From Ligustrum vulgare (taxonomy: Eukaryota; Streptophyta; Magnoliopsida; Lamiales; Oleaceae), in assembly GCA_963555705.1 (NCBI GenBank), contig OY743176.1, positions 37,804,497 through 37,868,496 on the forward strand: a stretch of 64,000 nt of DNA, given 5' to 3'. The notes under the pieces were generated by a model. The model made no database searches and was not told where the DNA came from. It saw only the letters and a program-made list of their open reading frames with translations. Shown one piece after another: positions 56,078 to 64,000 of the stretch (position 1 is its first letter; every line of letters starts with the position of its first letter). A program made the translations under genes and the position numbers.

Positions 56078-56976
56078 AAGCGGTGCAAATCAGATTTTTC
56101 GGGATTTTAGTATTTCAGTTGATTTGTATTTCTTTTATTGGTTTTTAATTCCTTTTCTACTTTTGGTTATTTTAGTTATTTTAGTTATTTTAGGTATTTT
56201 AGCCTAATTAGAATTCTATTCAGAGTCAGTTAGCGACAAGGGTTTATTTTGCCTATTTATATGCTTTTCCATTCAATGTAAAAAAATAGAATATTTTGGA
56301 TGAATAAAAATTATATTGAGTGTTTTCTCAACATTGTTCTGGAATTGAACAAATTTCGAATTTATCAAATATTGTGGGATATTTGTGGTGTTCAACAAAT
56401 CGAACTTATCAAAGGCGTGGGCATCCTTTGTGACGTTCAAACCATTACGGTTCTTGTTTCCGCATCGTAACGGGTCTTGGGTTTAATATACCCATGGTTC
56501 TTACGTCGTGAGGCTCGGGTTGTAGTGTTACCGTCCATTCCAACCTGGATTCGAAACTGTCCAAGCGTTATTCCGCGAGCTACGACAAGGACCCCCTCCC
56601 GGGTTCTCATCATATGGTATCAAAGCTGGACTCTGAATCAGGTTCTTGTGTTTTTCTATCCAGTTTTATTTTTATGTTTATCAATCGAGTCCCATAAAAA
56701 TCATCCATATCCTATTTTTTTTATTTGAGTCTGTGTTTTCAATTTTTCTTGTTCTTCTTGCCAGTAAATTTTTTTTCCAGTTTGATCCATAAGAGTCAGT
56801 CCCAAAAAAAATCAAAAGTGTTTTTCTTGTTCCTTTTTCATCCAAATCCTGTCCCGTTTGTTTTGTTGCGTTCGTGTCGAATTTTCAGATTTTATTAAAA
56901 AAAAAAAAAAATTATTTTTATTTTTATTAATTCCGAAAATTCATCATAATTCAAAAAAAAAAAAAAAAGTCACTCT

Positions 56977-57005
56977 GAAATTCAAGAACCACTTTCTTGA
57001 ATTTC
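56977..57005 (+). promoter_or_regulatory. 12-bp hairpin upstream of A7 gag start
   Basis: GAAATTCAAGAA and TTCTTGAATTTC form a perfect 12-bp stem with a 5-base loop (CCACT), 82 bases before ATG 57087. A1, A2 and A4 leaders carry near copies. The position is where packaging signals lie in other retroelements; function here is inferred. Confidence 0.6.
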
Positions 57006-57086
57006 CTTAATTGATATTCCTTGCCTTCCAAGTCAAAATTAAAATTCATTATTAGTCCTTGTGTCAAACTATTATTCCATTCCACA

Positions 57087-58079
57087 ATGTCCAAATTTCA
57101 CGAAATTTCATCATCTAGGAAAGATAACCATCAATCTTCTCTGCTTGTCATGATGGAGAAACGGTTTGAGGAGTTAGCTGCAAAATTGGAAGCGAATTTT
57201 GATGCGAAATTAGATGCGAAGTTTGGGAAGGTTAAGAACTCAGTAAATATGCATAGTGCAGAACTTGATCAACGGCGTGAAAGGGAATATAGGCGTAACC
57301 ATAAACCTAGGGTTGGGATTGGAGTTGATTGGGATGAAGAGATTAATGCGAGGGCGCTTTTGAAGAGTCGAACAGAAATTTTTGAGGAAATGATGATGTA
57401 TGAACGGAAGGCTAGAAAAGAAGCTAAGTTAAGAAAGAGAAAGTGTGAAAGGGAGGATGAAGCTAAATTACAACAGGGTGAAAGTGAGATTGGAGGGGAT
57501 TTAAAATTGGAGTCTCAGGATATGGATGTTGAAAAGAAGGAGGGAGACTTGAAACTTGAAGTAGTTGAAGAGACCCCGAATTTTGTAGTAGGAGATGAAA
57601 AGGTGGAGTTAGGAGATCAAACTGCAATATTTGATGAGGAAAAATTGGAAGTTGGGCATGAAGAATTAGAAAAGGTGGTAGAGTCCAAAAATTTGGAAGA
57701 GGAGGTTGCGCGTGAGAATGTGGAGTTAGAAGAATTGGTTGAGTTTGGGAGTAAAAAGATAGAAGAGGTTGAGAAAGAAATTGCAAAGAAGGAAGGAGGT
57801 GAAGAGCGGAATTTTGTTGTTGGGAAAAATGAATTGGAAATAATTCATCATGAATACACGGATCCACACCTTGTGTCTCATGAAACTAACATTTCCCTCC
57901 CTATTTTGTTTGACTCTTTTTTGCAGGTTGATTACACATGGAAGTCTGAGTCAAGTTCACGTTGGCAAATTAACCTCGTGTTTCAATACATTCGTGTACA
58001 ACAATTGGAGGATTGTCGTCTATTAAATTCATGTCATGTAGTCCACAATTTTCCTTTTGATCCAGGAGGTACAGTTTGA
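57087..58079 (+). CDS. A7 Gag-like polyprotein, 330 codons, intact
   Basis: Starts at ATG 57087 (MSKFHEISSS, as in A6), stop at 58079. N-terminal coiled coil (MMEKRFEELAAKLEANFDAK, resembling B1 Gag), a Lys/Arg-rich segment (KARKEAKLRKRKCERED), a long Glu/Val-rich acidic region, and the family terminal block with HEYTDPHLV, NISLPIL, FLQVDYTWK and FPFDPGGTV. No capsid core, zinc knuckle, protease motif or RT is present, so the protein is more reduced than in A1/A2. It is open despite its low-complexity composition, which may reflect youth rather than selection. Confidence 0.7.
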   Translation: MSKFHEISSSRKDNHQSSLLVMMEKRFEELAAKLEANFDAKLDAKFGKVKNSVNMHSAELDQRREREYRRNHKPRVGIGVDWDEEINARALLKSRTEIFEEMMMYERKARKEAKLRKRKCEREDEAKLQQGESEIGGDLKLESQDMDVEKKEGDLKLEVVEETPNFVVGDEKVELGDQTAIFDEEKLEVGHEELEKVVESKNLEEEVARENVELEELVEFGSKKIEEVEKEIAKKEGGEERNFVVGKNELEIIHHEYTDPHLVSHETNISLPILFDSFLQVDYTWKSESSSRWQINLVFQYIRVQQLEDCRLLNSCHVVHNFPFDPGGTV

Positions 58080-58281
58080 TTTTTCAAGAACAACACCATG
58101 ATTCGGGACGAATCATCCTAAAGAGGAGGGAATGGTACGAATCAGGGTGGGCTTGACGGGAAAATGTATAATTCAAGCCAAAAGAAGAATTCAACCAGGT
58201 TCGGAGAACGTCAAAGATGAAACATTGCTTGTACGAAGAAGGTTAGAGGCTAAACCAAGTGAGCAAGCCAAGAACAGCTTT

Positions 58282-58388
58282 ATGATTCGGGACGAATCAT
58301 CTTAAAGGAAGAGGGGATGATGTGATCCGGAAAAGAAGGTAAGAACAATGTTATGATTCGGGACGAATCATCTTAAAGGAAGAGGGGA
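58282..58388 (+). repeat. Doubled palindrome / purine tract / LTR-start module in A7
   Basis: GATTCGGGACGAATC-CATCTTAAAGGAAGAGGGGA at about 58284-58316 with LTR-like TGATGTGATCCGG (58317), then a second copy ending at the true LTR start 58389. A third, diverged copy follows the ORF at about 58100-58133. Confidence 0.85.
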
Positions 58389-58548
58389 TGATGTGATCCG
58401 GAAAAGGCGTCAAAAATGATAAATCAAGATACGGGCAATTCAACAATATTCTACATGGAAAAATGAACAAGTTTCGTGTTGGGCTTGAGTCGAGATTCAA
58501 ATCACGTCAACCGATCAGAAAATCAGAAAATTGGGCAGAAGATGCGTT

Positions 58549-58749
58549 ATGGCCGTAACATTGTTTCTCACGGCCATAACTTATGGATTTCACGGCCGCA
58601 TCACATTCCTCACGGCCGTAAATGAAAATTGGTATTTTTGTTCAGAAGGAGATTTACGGCCGTAACATCAATCTTCACGGCCGTAACTAATATGGTGACA
58701 TTTTGATCAGAGAAGGACTTACGGCCGTAAGTCCGACTTTTAAGGCCGT
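58549..58749. repeat. ACGGCCGT array in A7 3' LTR
   Basis: Same eight positions as the 5' LTR. Individual sites have decayed (ATGGCCGT at 58549, AAGGCCGT at 58742) while spacing is kept. Confidence 0.92.
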
Positions 58750-59271
58750 AAGCGGTTCAAATCAGATTTTTCGGGATTTTAGTATTTCAGTTGATTTGTA
58801 TTTCCTTTATTGGTTTTTAATTCCTTTTCTAATTTTGGTTATTTTAGGTATTTTTGCCTAATTAGAATTCTATTCAGAGTCAGTTAGCGACTAGGGTTTA
58901 TTTTGCCTATTTATATGCTTTTCCATTCAATGTAAAAAAAAAGAATATTTTGGATGAATAAAAATTATATTGAGTGTTTTCTCAACATTGTTCTGGAATT
59001 GAACAAACTTCGAACTTATCAAATATTGTGGGATATTTCTGGTGTTCAACAAATCGAACTTATCAAAGGCGTGGGCATCCTTTGTTGCGTTCAAACCATT
59101 ACGGTTCTTGTTTCCGCATCGTAACGGGTCTTGGGTTTAATATACCCATGGTTCTTACGTCGTGAGGCTCGGGTTGTAGTGTTACCGTCCGTTCCAACCT
59201 GGATTCGGAACTTTCCAAGCGTTATTCCGCGAGCTACGACAAGGACCCCCTCCCGGGTTCTCATCACTTCA

Positions 59272-59749
59272 TCAACTACTTCTTGATTCCACAAAAGCTT
59301 CAAACCCTCAAGTCTTCCTCGGTATTCTCCAATGGTAGCATAAGGTGTGTGGTCACCTTTCTCTATACCTAGGTTTCACTAGAATTAGAGTTTTCTTTGT
59401 AAAGAGAAAATACACACTACACACTTTAGTGTGTGTCTCGTCACTTTGCAAACTAGGTTAAGAAAAATAGTCTTAGGAGACTATTTTTAACCCCTCTTTA
59501 CATTCCAAAACCTCATCAACACTAGTACCCTAACCCATGCCCATTTTTGCACAGCCCAATACAAGTAATAAGCCTGTATAAGCCTATTATAATGAAGCCA
59601 CGGAGGGAACCTAATCCGACCCAATTAAAGTAAGCCCCAATAAATTAATTATGACTTGGTCAACTCTTGATCAGTCAAAATTAATTTATTAATTGAAATT
59701 ACTGAAACAATAATCAATAATTATATCCTCTGACTTATTATCGTTCTAA
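59272..59749 (-). other. Possible Ty1/copia-type LTR fragment hosting A7
   Basis: With 55688-55711 it forms a block of about 510 bp, from TGTTGTAGCG to CGTTCTAACA (ending 59751), ends that pair as TGTT/AACA. On the minus strand the start TGTTAGAACG and the CACACTTTAGTGTGTG stem (about 59415-59434) look copia-like. No flanking duplication was found. No ORF. Confidence 0.35.
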
Positions 59750-59754
59750 CATGT

Positions 59755-60641
59755 TGATGTGATCCCGGGAGGGGGTCACGATGAACACGCGGAATGAACG
59801 CCGGGAAAGTTTCGAATTCAGGTTGCAACGGACGGTAACAGTACGACCCGAGCCTCACGACGCAAGAACCGGGGGCATATTAAACCCGAGACCCGTTACG
59901 ATGCGGAAACAAGAACCGTAATGGTTTGAACGCCACAAGAAATGTCCAGATCCTTGATAAGTTTAGTTTGGTGAACGCCACAAATATCTCACAACATTTG
60001 ATAAGTTCGAATTAAAGGGAATCCTCACCTTTAGAGAGTAAAAACACTCAATATATTTCATTCAATAATCAAAGTCCGTTTTGTATTACAATGAGACGCC
60101 TTTATATAGGCAACCAGAATAAAGATCCTAGTCTACTTAGGAAACTAAATAAAATCTAATCTAATTAGGGAATAGATAAAATCTATCAAAATAGACTCCT
60201 AATTTAATTGGAAACAATAATAAAAACAAAGTAAATCTAATCCTATAATTAAGGAAATAAAAATCCGCATGATTTGCATTAATTTGGAATTACGGTCGTG
60301 ACGGCATCATTTACGGCCGTAACTGTGCTTCTGCTTAAGGATTACGGCCGTGACCATAAACGACCGTAACTTTGAAAACCTGAAATTCTTCATTTTGATC
60401 CGAGAGTGACTTACGGCCGTGAGAATATTTGGTTACGGCCGTAACTTTGCTTCTACATAATTTTTGATTTTCTTCGTTTCCAACTCGATTCTCGGCTTGT
60501 CTCTTGGCTTGCTCACTTGGTTTAGCCTCGCACCTTGTTCACTCTCGCAATGCTTGATCTGTGAAGCTCTTCGAACATGCTGGAAGCTTTGTTTGGCTTG
60601 ATTTGTAGTTCTTTCCGTCAAGCCCGCCATGATTCTCATCA
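59755..60641 (-). mobile_element. A-family solo LTR (A8)
   Basis: An 887-bp LTR from TGATGTGATCCC to GATTCTCATCA (plus strand), with perfect duplications CATGT at 59750-59754 and 60642-60646. Same subfamily as A6 and related to the C-type LTR at 3872-4625. ACGGCCGT-type sites start at 60292, 60313, 60344, 60360, 60413 and 60435. Confidence 0.93.
60292..60442. repeat. ACGGCCGT array in A8
   Basis: Six sites with spacings 21, 31, 16, 53 and 22 bp. Two have single changes (ACGGTCGT, ACGACCGT). Confidence 0.9.
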
Positions 60642-60646
60642 CATGT

Positions 60647-60793
60647 TACCCCGGTCAAGCAACTCGAATATTCGAAGTAAGCTAAAATAACCAAAATGCC
60701 ATTTCTCTGAATATTTATAAATTTTCAACTCTGATGTTCTATCTGACAGTTCGATGTGATCAGATCACATGATATCATAGAATTCAACAGTCA
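60647..60793. other. Non-LTR spacer with a 17-bp palindrome
   Basis: A short stretch not matched to any element here. It contains ATGTGATC-A-GATCACAT at 60754-60770 (8-bp arms). No gene seen. Confidence 0.5.
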
Positions 60794-60798
60794 CTTTG

Positions 60799-63700
60799 TG
60801 TAGCGCCCCGAGTTCCGTATACCCGATTCACTACGTCATTTTCTGTCTAAATTTTTCTTTTTTCGAATAATATTTTTGCGGAAGAAATAATTGAAATTCA
60901 TTTTTTTGCAACATTAAATAACTGTAATGGCCGATAAAATTGAAACATTTATGAAACCATTTGAAATAGTAAATCGAACCATTAATTTTGTAAAGAAATT
61001 GACAATGTCATAATTTCTCAAATAAATGAACTTCTCTAAATTATTCGATTGTTTGGAAAAATACGGAAATCATTAACGTCAAACTTTCAACCGTTCAACG
61101 ATTATTGCCACCATCATTCATCGCTCGCCACCGTCTCCGAAATCTGCAAAACTGTTAAAAAGTAGGGTGAGTATTTCATGGGGGAAATACTCAGTAGACT
61201 CATCGCAGATTAATTTAATTTATAAGATGATTAAACACATAAATCTCGGCTCTTTATAAAACGGGCATTGATAGAGCTTCTTTATAAAACGGCTCTTGAT
61301 AAAACTCATATTGTGCATTACAGCACGGGACATATTTTTCAAATCATAGGCTCTTTGAAAATAGCTCTTTGAAAACAGCTCTTTGAAAATCATATACTTA
61401 TAAAAACATTTTAATTATACCAAGCATAATTTCTTTTGAAAGCATAACATAAGATAGGATTGAAATCCTCATAAACATAAGGAGACACAAGAACTTTACC
61501 GAACTTAGGTGGCAAGAATTCTTATGCAGTAAAATCATAATAACAGTAAGTTTTCATCATAACATAGGATAGGATTGAAATCCTCATAAACCTAAGAATT
61601 TTACCGAACTTCGGTGGCAAGAATTCTTATGTAGTAAGTATACCAAGCATAATTTTCTGATATTCATAGGGATCAATTGCATCATAACATAAGATAGGAT
61701 CGAAATCCTCATAAACATATGCGACAGGAATTTTACCGAACTTAGGTGGCAAATCCTCATAAACATATGGAAACATAGGAATTTTACCGAACTTCGTGGC
61801 AAATCCTCATAAACATAGGAGACACAAGAATGTTACCGAACTTCGTGGCAAGAATTCTTATGTGTAGCGCTACTAAAACTCCGGTCCCCTTAACATATCA
61901 TAACTTATCATATGGGACCCATAACAATCTTGGTAGATTGATTTCATAGCAATGATCCAAAAAAACATTTTCGTGAAGCATAGGGTATACTTACTTTTCG
62001 TAAAAACATAAAGAATATTTTCTTTTCATAAAAACATACTTACTTTTCATAAAAACATAAGGTATATTTACCTTTCATAAAAACATACTTGCTTTTCTTA
62101 AAAATTGACTTTCACAAGTCACATGACATTCATATGAAATCATAATTTAAATCAATTAATAAGTGCGAGTCTACCTCAAATCCGACGAGTGCAAAGTTGA
62201 GCGGGAATGACTTCAATTTCTTTAAATTCTCCGTACGCTTCGTCTTAGCCAATAAGTCACTTTAGTCTATCGAATATATAGTTCAAAATGATAAATTATA
62301 ATTTGAGGACTAAAATTGATGTTTTGAAAGTTGATGGACTAAAATGAATACTTTTGAAAGTTCAGGGACTAATATAGATATTTTGAAAGTTGAGGGATTA
62401 AAATGAATACTTTCAAAAGTTGGGATTTAAAATCAAATAAAGTAAATCAGCAGGGACTGAATAATAGATTTTGATACTTGAGGGTTTAAAATAAATACTT
62501 TTGAAACTTAGGGCTGAAATGATCATTTTAAAACTTGGAGACTGATTTGAAAGACTTTAAAACTATAGGGACCAAAGTTGAAATTTCAAATAATATAAAA
62601 TCAACATTTTCTCTCTCCTTCAAATGAATTCAGAGACGCGAGAGAGAGAGAGAGAGGGACGAACGGCGATTGAAATCCTGAGCTGAGGGATTTACTGGTG
62701 GAGGTGCTTCTGCCAACGATTCGCCGGTACCACGCCGGCGCAGGGTGCAGAAAAAGGTGGTCAAGGTGAGGTTTCAAATCTAGGGAGTTTAGTGCGAAGT
62801 TAGGTGCGAAATCGAAATGTAACCTAGGTTTTGAATTCACGACTTTCCGGCGAAAAACCGATCAATCAGTCGGCGTAGAGGTATTGTTCTGGGTTCTTGG
62901 GTTGATTTTGGGTTTTTTCTGATTTGCGATTGAAAATGAAAGTGGGCAGTTGTATGGGACTAGGTTTGGCCGCGATTGTGATGATTCTGACTGTAGGCGA
63001 TTGATGCAAATTGATTTCCAGATTGATGTAGATGATTGGCGTTGAATTGGGAAAACGGATTGAAGGTGGGTAGTTATGGTGACTACTTGAGCCGTGGTTT
63101 CTTGGTTGATTGCAGTGATGAAACAGTGGTTGCTTGGTTCGATTTAGGCAGTCTGCTGATTAGGAATTTGGGTTGTGATCCTGTGGTGGTTTATTGATTG
63201 ATCTTGGTTGAAATATGAAACGAGGCAGTGATAGTGTAGTGACTTTCTTGTGATGTTGAAAATGGTGGACTGGTTTCAAATCTTGGAGGTGATGACTGAT
63301 TCAGTTGTTGGTAAATTTTGGTGATGAATTGAGGGCTTGGTTTTTGGCAGCAAATTGGTGATGATTGCTGATTCTGAAATGGTTCTATGGTGATGTTTGT
63401 ATAAATTTGGTGATGCTCGGTGGTGATTGTGATGAGTGCTAAATTGATAGCTGTATATGGAGGTGAATATATTGTGTTTGTGATCATGTGTTGTGATGAT
63501 AATGGAGAATATAATCATTATGTTCTTGCAAGATAATGAATGCATACGGGTGGTGGAGTTAGTGGGGAATAAAATCATTGAATGGAATAATTATAATTTA
63601 GTTTAATATGATATGGATTTGGTGTAAAGAGAAAAGAAAGGAGGAGAAAACGTGGGGGATGAAATCAACTAAAAATTTAACTATCTTTGATCAAGAAACG

Positions 63701-63946
63701 TTTTTAAAACAGATATATTTTTGACTGAAAAATACATTTTGAAAATAATACTTTGAATAAATAATTAAAATAATATAATTTTAGAAATTCGGATTTTAAT
63801 TTAAAATCGAACAAATTCGATATTTCTTGACTTGGCTAGACGAACACGTCGCGGCGTTAACTTCAAAATAATGGGTGAAATAGTAGCGATACAATTTTCT
63901 AAATATTAAAATAATTATTTATTTCATAAAAATCTTGGTCGCTACA
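60799..63946 (-). mobile_element. Solo LTR, F subfamily, reversed
   Basis: A 3,148-bp LTR from TGTAGCGCCCC to GGTCGCTACA (plus strand), with duplications CTTTG at 60794-60798 and 63947-63951. It is the reverse complement of the F LTR type, with the same minisatellite, hairpin (about 61166-61194) and AGTCCCTCAAC-type repeats. Its ORFs are low-complexity and not genes. Confidence 0.95.
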
Positions 63947-63951
63947 CTTTG

Positions 63952-64000
63952 ATGCAAACCACGCAGCAATTATAGTTACGCAACCCACAAAATATTGAAT
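63952..64000. other. Flank right of the last solo LTR
   Basis: 49 bases continuing the spacer at 60647-60793. Nothing recognisable. Confidence 0.4.

Larger units (their letters stand above)
55717..59266 (+). mobile_element. Element A7: complete non-autonomous A-family element
   Basis: LTR 55717-56612, primer site TGGTATCAAAGC (56615-56626, one mismatch), leader, one ORF (57087-58079), three palindrome/purine modules, LTR 58389-59266. Perfect duplication CTTCA at 55712-55716 and 59267-59271. About 3.55 kb. It encodes no RT or integrase, so it depends on another element, most plausibly family B. Confidence 0.93.

Noticed and set aside
57021..57086. Longer A7 ORF starting at 57021
   Set aside because: The codon at 57021 is TTG in the leader. 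ATG 57087 is shared with A6 (MSKF start).

Overview
This is a plant nuclear window, most likely from a eudicot, made almost entirely of nested and rearranged Ty3/gypsy LTR retrotransposons. The evidence is LTRs with TG...CA ends, initiator-tRNA-Met primer sites (TGGTATCAGAGC), polypurine tracts, 5-bp target-site duplications (TSDs) and decayed gag-pol. No rRNA, tRNA or CRISPR locus was seen. The only intact non-transposon ORFs are at 47.6-49.1 kb.

Three related groups can be separated. (B) A CRM-type chromovirus (full but broken copy 25.6-30.8 kb, second copy 20.3-24.96 kb, LTR piece 2.66-3.39 kb). Its pol ORF runs through the polypurine tract into the 3' LTR, as in centromeric CRM elements. 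(A) A non-autonomous partner of B that lost RT, RNase H and integrase and keeps a gag/protease-linker ORF. Copies lie at 3.4-4.6, 8.25-20.27 (two units sharing an LTR), 31.7-32.1, 43.26/53.0-53.6, 53.6-55.7, 55.7-59.3 (complete, TSD CTTCA) and 59.75-60.6 kb. (E/D) Tekay-like chromoviruses with 1.7-3.2 kb LTRs. These are mostly solo LTRs (8.87-11.22, 16.38-18.99, 21.73-24.54, 60.80-63.95 kb, all with perfect TSDs) plus two non-autonomous elements with nearly identical LTRs: G (33.2-43.05 kb) and F (43.275-53.010 kb, TSD CTAAC).

The most unusual feature lies inside F. Antisense to the element are two intronless ORFs, each with its own TATA-like box and poly(A) signals. One is a 198-aa cytokinin-activating LOG-type phosphoribohydrolase with its catalytic motif intact. 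The other is a 183-aa basic, four-cysteine protein that resembles, by eye, the cysteine-rich nucleic-acid-binding proteins of carlavirus-like plant viruses. The LTRs flanking this cargo differ at only about a dozen sites, so the carrier moved recently.

A second striking feature is an array of the palindrome ACGGCCGT in the U3 region of every A and B LTR (roughly 100 copies). Sites sit in pairs 21 bp apart, with pairs usually 44 bp apart, so all lie on about the same DNA face. One sister LTR at 3.87-4.63 kb has the same layout with a different palindrome (CCACGCG-AC-CGCGTGG). Other recurring unexplained structures are a covarying hairpin in all E/D LTRs, hairpins upstream of the A-family gag start, duplicated polypurine-tract/LTR-start modules and a chimeric A/B LTR.

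The abundance of CRM-type elements and their non-autonomous partner suggests centromeric or pericentromeric DNA. That is inference; no satellite array is present.
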